Notes: a model not told the origin generated them from the letters alone. A stretch of 64,000 nucleotides of DNA from Asticcacaulis sp. (GCA_024707255.1 JANQAC010000001.1:1736001-1800000); one strand, 5' to 3'; positions 32,870-42,125 are shown, counted from the first letter of the stretch. Translations and numbers: made by a program.

Positions 32870-35761
32870 ATGTCACATTGGAATAATGTCGCCTTCCGTG
32901 CGGCGCTCATGGGATCGGTCGCCGCCGTGGTCATGGTGGCGCAGCCGGCCGCCGCGCAAACAAAGACCTTCAACATCCCGGCGCAGGATGCCGCCACCGC
33001 CATTCCGGCCTTCGTCAAACAATCGGGCCTCCAGGTGCTGGCCACCGCCGCCGATCTGCAGGGCGTGCGCACCAATGCCGTTTCCGGCAGCCTGAGCAAT
33101 GATGCGGCGCTGACGCAGCTCGTCGCCAATACCGGCCTGGCTGTGAAGGCCAATGACGGCGCCTCCGCCGTGGTGGTGCGCGCCGCAGCCGCTGATGCCG
33201 TGGCCAGCGAGGCCGCCGCCGAAGCGCCGGCCGATCCGCAGGAAGTGGTGGTCGTCGGCGTGCGCAAGTCTTTGCGCGATGCGCTCGATGTCAAGCGCCG
33301 CAATACCGGCATTGTCGAAGCCATCTCCTCGAAGGATATCGGCGCCCTGCCGGATGTGACCATTGCCGAAACGCTCAACCGCCTGCCGGGCATCACCGCC
33401 ACGCGTGACCGCGGCAATGACAGCCAGGCCTCGATCCGGGGCCTGGGCGCCCGCATGGTGCTGGGCACAGTCAATGGCCGCGAAGTGGCCTCATCGGAGC
33501 CCGACCGCAATGTGCGCTGGGAAGTCTATCCGTCGGAAGTCGTTTCCGGTGCGGCGGTCTACAAGTCTTCGGAAGCCAGGCTGATCTCCGGCGGCATTTC
33601 CGGCACGGTCGACCTGCAAACCATCCGCCCGCTCGATTACAAGGGGCCGTCCTTCGTGCTGCGCGCCGGTCCGGTCTATTATGATGGCGGCTCGGCTTTC
33701 CCGAACTATGACGGCCTGGGCTATCGCGCCTCCGCCTCTTTCGTCCATCGCTTCTCGAACAGCTTCGCGGCGGTCCTCGGCCTGACCTCTCAGGTCCAGA
33801 AGAACGGCTATGAGTCGGTGCAGGGCTGGGGCTATAATTCCGGTGCCGATAATGGTCCGGTCGTGGCCGGCGACGCCACCAAGTACAATACGCCCTGGGG
33901 GGCGCAGGCCGAGGCGAAGCGTCTGAAGGAATCGCGCTTTGGCGCTTCGCTCGGTTTGCAGTTCAAGCCGACGGATAATTTCCAGCTCAGCTATGACCTG
34001 CTCTATTCCGACATCAAGATCCATGAATTGCAGGATCAGGCGTGGTATGGTGATGGCGCCTGGGGCAACTGGGACGGCGGCAACTACAGCAACTATACCG
34101 ACGGCGCCACGGCGTCCGGTCAGGCGCCCGTCATCAACAGCAATGGTGACGTGGTGGCGGCAAGCGTGGCCTGGGGCGGCGATAAGTCGGTCGTGGCGCG
34201 CTATACTGAGGACAAGACCCTCATCGTCCAGGGGCTGAACGGCAAGTGGACCAGCGAGCACTGGACAGTCTCGGCCGATGCCTCCTATTCCAAGGCGCAG
34301 CGCTATAATCTGTGGGCCGCCAACGAACTGGCCTACTGGCCGAGCCTGATGACCTATGATTTCCGCGACAAGCCGGTCATCACCGTCTCCTCGGCGCCGG
34401 AAGACAACACCCAGACGGCGCAGACCGGCCAGACCTCGCTGGGCGCCGTTACCGACGAACTGGGCGCCGTGCATCTCGATTTCGAGCGCCATCTCGACAG
34501 CGGCCTGTTCAAGAGCATCCTGTTCGGGGTGCGCGCCTCGGATCGCACCAAGGCGCTTGGCTCGCTGAACGGCACCGTGTCCCCGATCATCGGTGCCGTG
34601 CCGGACTACCTGCTGTCGGGCTACAGCTTCAAGAACTTCAATATCCCGACGATCCTGACCGGTGATTTCGGCGCCCTGGCGACGCATCTTTACGGTACTT
34701 CGTTCGATATCGATCCGAAGACCACGCCGATCACCGACCGGGTCAAGGAAAAGGTCTCGGAAGCCTATCTCGAAGGCACCTATGCCACCACGATCGGCGG
34801 TATTCCGGTGGATGGCAATATCGGCGTCCGTGTCGTCGATGTCGACGCCACCTCGGCCGGCACCTCGACCGTCGCCGGAAATTGGGTCGAAAGCCCGCCG
34901 GGCAGCGGTGTCTGGGTTCAGGAAATGGTCACGACGGCAGTCACTGGCGGCGCCAGCTATTCCAAGGTGCTGCCCTCGGCCACGGCGCGTCTCGATTTCG
35001 GCAATGGCCAGTATCTGAAGCTTTCGGCTGCCAAGGTGATCTCGCGTCCGCCGCTGAACGACATGATCATCACCCGCCAGATCTCCTCCAGCGCGCCCTA
35101 TACCGGTTCGTCGGGCAATCCGTATTTGAAGCCGTTCGAGGCGACGCAACTGGATATCTCTTACGAAAACTATTTCAACAAGGACGCCCTGTTCGCCGTT
35201 AGTGTCTATCACAAGCAGGTTGACAACTTCGTCGGCTATTCATCGCGCCAGGAAACGATCGACGGCAATGTCTATACCCTGACCTCGCCGGTCAATTCCG
35301 ACAAGGGCGGCCGCATCGACGGCGTCGAACTGACCTACCAGTCGTCGTTCGGCTTTATCGGGCTCGATCACTTCGGCATCTATTCCAACTATGCCTATGT
35401 CGATTCCGATCTGACAGAAATGTCGTCGGGCCTGCCGCTGAACGGCCTGGCCAAGAACACCGGCACGCTCGATTTCTGGTATTCCGACCACGGCATCGAT
35501 GCCCGCCTCGGCACCAAGTATCACGACACCTACACGGCCATCTATGGCTGGAACGATGCGCAACTGATCCGCGTCCGCCCGGAAACGACTATGGACTTCT
35601 CGATCAGCTACCAGATCAACCCGATCGTCCAGGTCCGCTTCCAGGCCAACAACCTGCTCGATACGCCGCTGCGCACCTATAACGACAACGTCAAGGACCG
35701 CCTGGGCCGCTATGACCTTTATGGCAAGCGTTACCTGCTGGACTTCACGGTGAAGTACTAA
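32870..35761 (+). CDS. TonB-dependent receptor with STN signalling domain
   Basis: The start at 32870 follows a CAGGGA ribosome site and gives 963 residues with a signal peptide ending PAAAQ. An STN domain follows (KTFNIPAQDAATAIPAFVKQSG ... VSGSLSNDAALTQLVANTG, residues about 30-105), then a plug (EVVVVGVRKSLRDALDVKRRNTGIVEAIS, RLPGITATRDRGNDSQASIRG) and a 22-strand barrel ending in FTVKY. The STN domain marks it as a transducer that signals to FecR. Flanking GH53 and GH2 genes suggest galactan oligosaccharides as ligand; that is inference. Confidence 0.93.
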   Translation: MSHWNNVAFRAALMGSVAAVVMVAQPAAAQTKTFNIPAQDAATAIPAFVKQSGLQVLATAADLQGVRTNAVSGSLSNDAALTQLVANTGLAVKANDGASAVVVRAAAADAVASEAAAEAPADPQEVVVVGVRKSLRDALDVKRRNTGIVEAISSKDIGALPDVTIAETLNRLPGITATRDRGNDSQASIRGLGARMVLGTVNGREVASSEPDRNVRWEVYPSEVVSGAAVYKSSEARLISGGISGTVDLQTIRPLDYKGPSFVLRAGPVYYDGGSAFPNYDGLGYRASASFVHRFSNSFAAVLGLTSQVQKNGYESVQGWGYNSGADNGPVVAGDATKYNTPWGAQAEAKRLKESRFGASLGLQFKPTDNFQLSYDLLYSDIKIHELQDQAWYGDGAWGNWDGGNYSNYTDGATASGQAPVINSNGDVVAASVAWGGDKSVVARYTEDKTLIVQGLNGKWTSEHWTVSADASYSKAQRYNLWAANELAYWPSLMTYDFRDKPVITVSSAPEDNTQTAQTGQTSLGAVTDELGAVHLDFERHLDSGLFKSILFGVRASDRTKALGSLNGTVSPIIGAVPDYLLSGYSFKNFNIPTILTGDFGALATHLYGTSFDIDPKTTPITDRVKEKVSEAYLEGTYATTIGGIPVDGNIGVRVVDVDATSAGTSTVAGNWVESPPGSGVWVQEMVTTAVTGGASYSKVLPSATARLDFGNGQYLKLSAAKVISRPPLNDMIITRQISSSAPYTGSSGNPYLKPFEATQLDISYENYFNKDALFAVSVYHKQVDNFVGYSSRQETIDGNVYTLTSPVNSDKGGRIDGVELTYQSSFGFIGLDHFGIYSNYAYVDSDLTEMSSGLPLNGLAKNTGTLDFWYSDHGIDARLGTKYHDTYTAIYGWNDAQLIRVRPETTMDFSISYQINPIVQVRFQANNLLDTPLRTYNDNVKDRLGRYDLYGKRYLLDFTVKY

Positions 35762-35763
35762 AG

Positions 35764-35920
35764 TAAGATACCCCACCACCGCATCTAGCGCTTCGCGCAT
35801 CGTGCGGTCCCCCTCCCCGACAAGCGGGGAGGGTCAAGGTGGATAACCTTTTCCTGCGCCTCCCCGCTTGTCGGGGAGGGGGACCATGAGCGTAGCGAAT
35901 GGTGGTGGGGTTTCTCGCTT
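35764..35920. repeat. Dispersed palindromic element, copy 3
   Basis: It is bounded by TACCCCACCACC and GGTGGTGGGGTTTCTCGC, starts just after the receptor stop codon, and contains CCTCCCCGACAAGCGGGGAGG plus CCTCCCCGCTTGTCGGGGAGG hairpin cores. Its right arm is the reverse complement of the left arm of copy 1 over 30 bases, and its left arm pairs with the right arm of copy 2. Confidence 0.85.
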
Positions 35921-35936
35921 CTCCAAACACTATTCA

Positions 35937-35971
35937 ATGGCCAGCCCTTGACCTCATCGGGTGCTGGCCAT
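35937..35971. other. Hairpin upstream of the GH2 gene
   Basis: ATGGCCAGC (35937-35945) is inverted at 35963-35971 (GCTGGCCAT) with a 17-base loop. It may end receptor transcription or be part of the GH2 leader. It has no T-run. Confidence 0.35.
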
Positions 35972-36004
35972 CATTGTATCTGTAAACCACGAGGAACCGC
36001 CGCC

Positions 36005-38467
36005 ATGCTCGATCTGAACCGCCGCCATCTGCTGGCAGGCACCGCCGCCACTTTCGCCGCCGTTCAGGCAGGTACATCACAGGCGCAGACCGAAACGATC
36101 AGGCAAGACAATCGTCGCACCCGCTTCGATACCGGCTGGCGGTTTGCATTCGGCCACCTCTACGACGCGGAAAAGGATTTCGGCTATGGGGCCGACCAGC
36201 GCACCTATGCCAAGCAAGGACCGGATGCCACGCCGGTCGCCAAGGCGGACTATGACGACTCGCACTGGCGGCCAGTTACCTTGCCGCATGACTGGGCGGT
36301 GGAACTGCCATTCGTGCATAAAGAGCCGAAGACGCCGCTCAAGCCGGACGATCATGGCGCGGTCTGGGACCCGGCCGCCAATCACGGCTACAAGCCGCTG
36401 GGGCGCGACTATCCGGAAACCAGTGTAGGCTGGTATCGCAAGACGTTCACGCTCGATGCGACGGATAAGGGCAAGCGCATTTCGCTGGAATTTGACGGCG
36501 TGTTCCGCGATGCGATGGTGGTCATCAACGGCTATATCGTGAAGCGCAATGACAGCGGCTATACGCCGTTCCGTGTTGAACTGAATGACTTCCTCAATAC
36601 CGATGACAAGCCCAATACGGTGCTGGTGCGCGTCGATGCCTCACTGGGCGAAGGCTGGTTCTATGAGGGCGCCGGCATCTATCGCCACGTCTGGCTGGTC
36701 AAGACCAATCCGGTGCATATCCCGCAATATGGCATTCAAATTGTTGCCAGTGCCGATGGCAACGGGACTATTATAACCGAAGTTCAGATTGACAGTGATC
36801 GGGAGCGCTTTTTCACGGTAAGTCACGTCATTGGAAAAACAGATGTTTCCGGCGGTCATCTACCTCTCGATATAGCATATTCCCCTTGGACTAAATTTAC
36901 AGAGCAAGTGGGATTCAAGCTCGAAAATCCACGTCTGTGGTCGCTCGAAGATCCTTACCTTTATGAGTTGACGACATCGATCATGGAAGATGGTCAGGTT
37001 ATAGATCAGGTCACTACTCGTTTTGGTCTTCGTGATATCAAGTTCGATGCGCAGACCGGCTTCTTTCTCAACGGCAAGCCGGTCAAACTGAAGGGCACCT
37101 GCAATCACCAGGACCATGCCGGGGTTGGCGCGGCCATTCCCGACGCCCTGCAACGCTGGCGGTTACAGCAACTGAAGGACATGGGCTGCAACGCCTATCG
37201 CGCCTCGCACAACCCGCCGACGCCGGAATTGCTCGACCTGTGCGACGAGATGGGCATTCTGGTCATCGACGAAACACGGATGATGACCTCGTCGCCGGAA
37301 GGTCTGGCGCAACTGGAAACCCTGATCCGCCGTGACCGCAATCACCCTTCGGTCATCCTGTGGTCGATCGGCAATGAGGAGCCGCAGCAGGGCACGGAAC
37401 GCGGGGCCCATATCGCCCGTACCATGAAGCGCCTGTGCAACGACCTCGACCCGACGCGCCTGATCACGGCGGCGATGGATAACGGCTACGGTATGGGCAT
37501 CACCGAGGTGATCGACGTTATCGGTTTCAACTACCGCGACCAGTTGATCGATGATTTCCACGCTAAACACCCGAACCTGCCGATCATCGGCACGGAAACC
37601 GCCTCGACCGTTTCCACGCGTGGCGAATATGTGAAGGATGACGCCGCCCATATCGTGCCGGCCTATGATACGACCGCGCCGTGGTGGGCCACCACAGCCG
37701 AGGGCTGGTGGCCGCATTTCGACGCCAAGCCCTATATCGCCGGCGGTTTTATCTGGACTGGCTTTGATTATCGCGGCGAGCCGACGCCCTATAGCGCATG
37801 GCCGTCGATTTCATCCCAGTTCGGTGCGCTCGATACCTGCGGCTTCCCGAAGGACAACTATTATTACTACCGTGCCTGGTGGCGGTCTGAGCCTCTGCTG
37901 CACCTCTTCCCGCACTGGAATTGGGAAGGTCAGGAAGGCAAGGAAATTTCCGTCTGGGCGCATTCCAATGCCGATGAGGTCGAACTGTTCGTCAACGGCA
38001 AGTCGGCGGGTCGCAAAACCGTCACAAAGGACTTCCACGTCGAATGGATGGTGCCGTATCAGCCCGGCAAGATCGAAGCCTTCGCCTACAAGGCCGGCAA
38101 GGTCATCCTGAAGGACAAGCGCGAAACAGCGAGCGCGCCGGCGAAGGTGGTGCTGACCACAGACCGCACAACGCTTGCCAATGACGGCATGGACTGCACG
38201 GTGATAAAGGCGGAAGTCTTCGATGCGAAGGGCCGTCCGGTACCGAAGGCGGATAATCTGATCCGCTTTGCTGTGTCGGGTCCGGGCGCCGTGATCGGCG
38301 TCGGCAATGGCAATCCGAACAGCCACGAGGCCGACAAGGCCTCGGCGCGCCAGGCGTTCAACGGCCTGTGCTGCGCCATCGTGCAGGTGACGGGCGCCGG
38401 CGGGATCACCGTCACCGCCACGGCTGACGGGTTGGCCGGTGGTAAGGTGGTGTTGAAGTCGGCTTAA
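36005..38467 (+). CDS. GH2-family beta-galactosidase, exported
   Basis: The start at 36005 gives 820 residues with a twin-arginine-like signal (LNRRHLLAGTAATFAAVQAG). GH2 domains appear in order: the sugar-binding jelly roll (VGWYRKTFTLDATDKGKR, FDGVFRDAMVVING), an Ig-like domain (about 240-345) and the TIM barrel with LKGTCNHQDHAGVG near 365, acid/base Glu in WSIGNEEPQQG near 458 and nucleophile Glu in IIGTETAST near 530. C-terminal DUF4982-type and Ig-like domains end the protein. It probably releases galactose from galactan fragments made by the GH53 enzyme. The Ig-like domain is coded by DNA of unusually low GC (about 45%). Confidence 0.9.
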   Translation: MLDLNRRHLLAGTAATFAAVQAGTSQAQTETIRQDNRRTRFDTGWRFAFGHLYDAEKDFGYGADQRTYAKQGPDATPVAKADYDDSHWRPVTLPHDWAVELPFVHKEPKTPLKPDDHGAVWDPAANHGYKPLGRDYPETSVGWYRKTFTLDATDKGKRISLEFDGVFRDAMVVINGYIVKRNDSGYTPFRVELNDFLNTDDKPNTVLVRVDASLGEGWFYEGAGIYRHVWLVKTNPVHIPQYGIQIVASADGNGTIITEVQIDSDRERFFTVSHVIGKTDVSGGHLPLDIAYSPWTKFTEQVGFKLENPRLWSLEDPYLYELTTSIMEDGQVIDQVTTRFGLRDIKFDAQTGFFLNGKPVKLKGTCNHQDHAGVGAAIPDALQRWRLQQLKDMGCNAYRASHNPPTPELLDLCDEMGILVIDETRMMTSSPEGLAQLETLIRRDRNHPSVILWSIGNEEPQQGTERGAHIARTMKRLCNDLDPTRLITAAMDNGYGMGITEVIDVIGFNYRDQLIDDFHAKHPNLPIIGTETASTVSTRGEYVKDDAAHIVPAYDTTAPWWATTAEGWWPHFDAKPYIAGGFIWTGFDYRGEPTPYSAWPSISSQFGALDTCGFPKDNYYYYRAWWRSEPLLHLFPHWNWEGQEGKEISVWAHSNADEVELFVNGKSAGRKTVTKDFHVEWMVPYQPGKIEAFAYKAGKVILKDKRETASAPAKVVLTTDRTTLANDGMDCTVIKAEVFDAKGRPVPKADNLIRFAVSGPGAVIGVGNGNPNSHEADKASARQAFNGLCCAIVQVTGAGGITVTATADGLAGGKVVLKSA

Positions 38468-38480
38468 CGGTCTTCGTCAA

Positions 38481-38536
38481 TTACCCCTCCGTCAGCGCCA
38501 ATGGCCCTGAAGTGCCTGGCGCTGACGGAGGGGTAA
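38481..38536. terminator. 20-bp perfect inverted repeat between GH2 and msrA
   Basis: The arms 38481-38500 and 38517-38536 are exact reverse complements (TTACCCCTCCGTCAGCGCCA and its complement) with a 16-base loop. It lies between convergent genes and probably terminates both, although there is no T-run. Confidence 0.65.
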
Positions 38537-38548
38537 CAACCGTCGCCA

Positions 38549-39151
38549 TCACCCCGCCTGGTCACCCCAGAGCTTCTTCAAGGCCGGGCCACGGCCGCAG
38601 CCGACATAATAGGCGTTATAATGCGCAGCATGGGTCTGCCAGTAATGCTGGTGATAGTCCTCGGCCGGATAGAAGGGCAGGCCGGTCTGGGTTGATTTGA
38701 CCACCAGCGTATAGATCGGCTTGTTCAATTGCCGGCCGACGGCCTGTTTCGAAGCCACGGCCGCATTATATTGCGCGTCCGAAAAGGTGAAGATGGCCGT
38801 GCGGTAATTGTCGCCACCATCGCAGATGACGCGGGCCTGCGTCGTCGGGTCGGTCGAATGCCAGTAGGTATCGAGCAGTTGCTGATAACTGACCTGGTCG
38901 GGGTCGTAGGTCACTTCCACGGCCTCGACGTGGCCGGTGCCGCCGCTGACCACATCTTCATAGGACGGATTCTTCACCGAGCCACCCATGAAGCCGGCGC
39001 GGGTATTGGTCACGCCCTTTACATGGTCGAAGGCCTTTTGGGTGCTCCAGAAACAGCCCCCGGCAAAAACCGCCACCTGTGCGTCAGCGGCCAAGGCATT
39101 GCCGGCAAAACTGAAGGCCAGCAGGCTCGTCACAAGCAGTCCTCTCAGCAT
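38549..39151 (-). CDS. msrA: Peptide methionine sulfoxide reductase MsrA, exported
   Basis: The start at 39151 has a strong ribosome site (GGAGG). The 200-residue protein has a signal peptide (LRGLLVTSLLAFSFAGNALA) and then the catalytic motif VFAGGCFWSTQKAFDHVKGV. It also has SGGTGHVEAVEVTYDPDQVSY and PAEDYHQHYWQTH, all MsrA signatures. It reduces the S-epimer of methionine sulfoxide in the periplasm. It lies 10 bases after msrB on the same strand. Confidence 0.94.
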   Translation of the reverse strand: MLRGLLVTSLLAFSFAGNALAADAQVAVFAGGCFWSTQKAFDHVKGVTNTRAGFMGGSVKNPSYEDVVSGGTGHVEAVEVTYDPDQVSYQQLLDTYWHSTDPTTQARVICDGGDNYRTAIFTFSDAQYNAAVASKQAVGRQLNKPIYTLVVKSTQTGLPFYPAEDYHQHYWQTHAAHYNAYYVGCGRGPALKKLWGDQAG

Positions 39152-39161
39152 ATCAAACCTC

Positions 39162-39629
39162 CTAAGCCGGAATAAACTTGAGGGCCACGCCATTGCTGCA
39201 ATAGCGCTTGCCGGTGGGGGCGGGGCCGTCATCGAAAAGATGGCCATGGTGGCCGCCACAGCGCGCGCAGTGATATTCGGTGCGTGGAATGCCGATGGCG
39301 AAGTCGGTCTTGGTTTGCAGATGGCCGGGAATGGCGCGGAAGAAGCTGGGCCAGCCAGTGCCCGAATCGTACTTGGTGTCCGAATTGAACAGGGGCAGAT
39401 CGCAGCCAAGGCAGGCGAAGACGCCCTTGCGGTGTTCATTAAGCAGCGGACTGGTGAAGGGGCGCTCGGTGGCTTCGTGGCGCAATACATTATAGGCAGC
39501 GGGGGGCAGGCGCTTCTTCCATTCGGCATCGCTGAGTTTCAGCGGCGCGATGGTCTCGGCCTCGCTTTGCGAGCAGGCGGCCATCAGCGCGCCCATTCCG
39601 GCGAGGGAGAGAAAGTGACGGCGTAACAT
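39162..39629 (-). CDS. msrB: Peptide methionine-R-sulfoxide reductase MsrB, lipoprotein-like
   Basis: The 155-residue protein has a signal peptide with a possible lipobox (LMAACS at about residue 19). It has the MsrB fold with two zinc CxxC pairs (ACLGCDLPLF, CARCGGHHGH), YDSGTGWPSF near 88 and the catalytic RYCSNGVAL near the C-terminus. It repairs the R-epimer, complementing MsrA. The msrB-msrA pair forms a periplasmic oxidative-repair operon. Confidence 0.94.
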   Translation of the reverse strand: MLRRHFLSLAGMGALMAACSQSEAETIAPLKLSDAEWKKRLPPAAYNVLRHEATERPFTSPLLNEHRKGVFACLGCDLPLFNSDTKYDSGTGWPSFFRAIPGHLQTKTDFAIGIPRTEYHCARCGGHHGHLFDDGPAPTGKRYCSNGVALKFIPA

Positions 39630-39766
39630 ATGAGACTCCGTAAATGACTTACCGAGACTTATACGCTCGAATTGCCGATTGGGTTACAGGCAAAAACTGT
39701 GGCGATTATAACGCACCTGGGCCGCATCCGGTTCGTAAAGAGGTCGTAAAGGGCGTCGTCACATAA

Positions 39767-39795
39767 GTGTCAAATCAGTTACACGCGACTGTCAT
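39767..39795 (+). promoter_or_regulatory. Candidate Pho box upstream of the porin
   Basis: Three 7-mers at an exact 11-bp period: GTGTCAA, GTTACAC and a perfect CTGTCAT (39789-39795). PhoB boxes are direct repeats of CTGTCAT spaced by 4 bases. The first unit matches 5/7 and the middle one poorly. The site is about 83 bases before the porin start and the gene precedes pstSCAB. Confidence 0.5.
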
Positions 39796-39877
39796 GAAGC
39801 GCGCCTATTGCGCCGTGCGTGGCCCTGGCTGTTCGGGGACCAAAAAATTACAAGCACACGCACAAGGTAATTTCACC

Positions 39878-40903
39878 ATGAAAAAATCCCTCGTCATCGG
39901 CACGGCCGTCGCCGCCATCGCGCTGGCCGCCATTGCTTCGGGCGCTTCGGCCCAGGATACGACCATTTCCGGCCGTATGTATGCCGACTTCACCAATATC
40001 GACAACAAGGTCGATGGCGTCGAAGCCGCACCGTCCGGCACGGGCTTCGATATCAAGCGTCTGTATATCGGCATCGACCACAAGTTCTCCGACATGTTCT
40101 CGGCCAATGTGACGACCGACTTCCAGTACAGCTCGGCCATCAGCTCGACCGAAATCTACCTGAAGAAGGCTTACGTCCAGGCTAAGTTCTCCGACGCCCT
40201 GGTTGTGCGCGTCGGCGCCACGGACCTGCCCTGGGTGCCCTATGCCGAAGACATGTACGGCTTCCGCTTTGTTGAAAACACCGTTGCCGACCGTACCAAG
40301 TTCGCCACCTCCTCGGACTGGGGCCTGCACGCTTCCGGCAAGCTCAACAGCAACTTCTCCTACGCGGTCGCCGCCATCAACGGCTCCGGCTACAAGAACC
40401 CCAGCCGCTCGAAGAGCATGGACTTTGAAGGCCGCCTGAGCGCCAAGTTCGACACCCTGAACTTCGCCATCGGTGGTTACACCGGCAAGCTCGGCCAGGA
40501 AGTCGCCGGCGGCGCCGCCACGCCGAATACCGCCACCCGCTTCAACGCCCTGGCCGCCTATATCGGCGACCGCAGCCGTTTTGGCGTAGAATACTTCTCG
40601 GCCAACGATTACTCGGCCGCCCTGGTTAAGGATCCGCTCAACGAGGACAAGGCTGACGGCGTATCGGTCTTCGGTTCGTATCGCCTGACCCCGGTCTACA
40701 CCGTGTTCGCCCGTGCCGAAGAAGTGAAGCCCTCGAAGACGCTCTCGCCGTCCAAGAAGGACAAGTACTATAACCTCGGCGTCAACTTCACGGCCTACAA
40801 GGGCATCCAGTTCGCCGCCGTCGCCAAGCATGACGAGATCACCTCGATCGGTCACAAGACCGAATCCAACGAAATCGGTATCTGGACCGAGGTTCGTTAC
40901 TAA
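39878..40903 (+). CDS. Outer-membrane porin, probably phosphate-starvation induced
   Basis: The start at 39878 gives 341 residues with a signal peptide (KKSLVIGTAVAAIALAAIASGASAQ). The mature part is an all-beta barrel with alternating strands (GRMYADFTNID, FDIKRLYIGIDHKF, VRVGATDLPWVPYAED, GIWTEVRY) and a C-terminal aromatic residue, as in porins. The layout recalls phosphate-selective OprO/OprP or anion porins. Its position before pstSCAB and behind a candidate Pho box supports anion or phosphate uptake; this is inference. Confidence 0.83.
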   Translation: MKKSLVIGTAVAAIALAAIASGASAQDTTISGRMYADFTNIDNKVDGVEAAPSGTGFDIKRLYIGIDHKFSDMFSANVTTDFQYSSAISSTEIYLKKAYVQAKFSDALVVRVGATDLPWVPYAEDMYGFRFVENTVADRTKFATSSDWGLHASGKLNSNFSYAVAAINGSGYKNPSRSKSMDFEGRLSAKFDTLNFAIGGYTGKLGQEVAGGAATPNTATRFNALAAYIGDRSRFGVEYFSANDYSAALVKDPLNEDKADGVSVFGSYRLTPVYTVFARAEEVKPSKTLSPSKKDKYYNLGVNFTAYKGIQFAAVAKHDEITSIGHKTESNEIGIWTEVRY

Positions 40904-40913
40904 GAATTGCCGG

Positions 40914-40943
40914 GCGGGCCGCTGAGTGATCGCGGCCCGCTTT
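40914..40943 (+). terminator. Hairpin after the porin gene
   Basis: GCGGGCCGC pairs perfectly with GCGGCCCGC across 9 bases and is followed by TTTCG, with a T-run further on. It may be a terminator or an attenuator ahead of pstS. Confidence 0.6.
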
Positions 40944-40974
40944 CGCATTCTGTTGTCTTTTTAAATTCCGCGCG

Positions 40975-40992
40975 CTGTAACAAAACTGTCGC
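40975..40992 (+). promoter_or_regulatory. Candidate Pho box upstream of pstS
   Basis: CTGTAAC-AAAA-CTGTCGC is a direct repeat at the 11-bp PhoB period with both units close to CTGTCAT/C. It lies 59 bases before the pstS start, so a PhoB-activated promoter is likely. Confidence 0.6.
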
Positions 40993-41050
40993 AATAACGC
41001 GATAGAGCATCCGGACAGCCCGCAAAACATCCCTTACCAAGGAGATACGC

Positions 41051-42105
41051 ATGTTCAAGTTTCTGAAAGTGGCCCTCGCCGCTGCCGTGATGACCGCTTC
41101 GGTCGGCTCGGCCGCCATGGCCGCCGATTCGATTTCCGGCGCCGGCGCCACCTTCCCGGCCCCGCTCTATGCCAAGTGGGCTGAAGGCTACAAGCGCTCG
41201 ACCGGTATTGCGCTGAACTACCAGGCCATCGGTTCCGGCGGCGGCATCAAGCAGATCAAGGCGAAGACCGTTGATTTCGGCGCCTCCGACAAGCCGCTGA
41301 CTCCGGATGAGCTGGATTCGGCCGGCCTCTACCAGTTCCCGACCGTTGTCGGCGGCGTTGTGCCGGCCATCAACATTCCGGGCGTCCCCACCGGCAAGCT
41401 GAAGCTGCCGGGCGCCGTCCTGGCCGACATCTTCCTCGGCAAGATCACCACCTGGAACGATCCGGCCATCGCCAAGTGGAATGCGGGCCTGAATCTGCCG
41501 GCCCTGCCGATCACCGTCGTCCACCGTTCGGACGGTTCCGGCACCACCTTCCTGTTCACCTCCTATCTCGGCATCGCTTCGCCGGAATGGAAGCAAAACG
41601 TCGGCGCCTCTGACGCCGTTGAATGGCCTGCCGGTGTTGGCGGCAAGGGTAACGACGGCGTTGCCGCCCTCGTTCGCCAGACCGCCGGTTCGATCGGTTA
41701 CGTTGAATATGCCTATGTCATGAAGACCGGCATTGCCTACGCCCTGGTCGCCTCCAAGGACGCCACCGGCCGATGCCGACCGCTGCCAACTTCAAGGCCG
41801 CGACCGCCGGCGCCGACTGGGCCCACGCCCCCGGTAACTACGTGCTGATCCTGAACCAGCCGGGCGCCAATGCCTGGCCGATCACCGGCGCCACCTTCAT
41901 CCTGATGTACAAGGAACAGGCCAATGCCGCCAAGGCCGCCGAAGTGCTGAAGTTCTTCGACTATGCCTACAAGACCGGCGACTTCAACGCCAATGAACTG
42001 TACTATGTGCCGCTCCCGGCCACGGTGAAGTCGATGATCCGCAAGCAATGGTCCGCCAATATCAAGGCGAACGGTGCCGCGGTCTACAACTCGCCGAACA
42101 AGTAA
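41051..42105 (+). pseudogene. pstS: Phosphate ABC transporter substrate-binding protein PstS, frameshifted
   Basis: The first frame (41051-41848) gives a signal peptide ([17 protein letters not shown]) and the phosphate-binding segments [30 protein letters not shown] and [18 protein letters not shown], to VASKDATG. The frame then changes near 41770, and the second frame (41773-42105) continues the family pattern with [31 protein letters not shown] and NELYYVPLPATVK. Restoring one base near GGCCGATG gives a full-length protein of about 350 residues. Everything else is intact, so a sequence error is as likely as a real lesion. It binds periplasmic phosphate for PstCAB. Confidence 0.85.
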
Positions 42106-42125
42106 GATCAGGACTGCCTGACAAG

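Noticed and set aside
33491..35212. 573-codon minus-strand frame inside the TonB receptor
   Set aside because: Antisense shadow; composition typical of complemented beta-barrel coding DNA.
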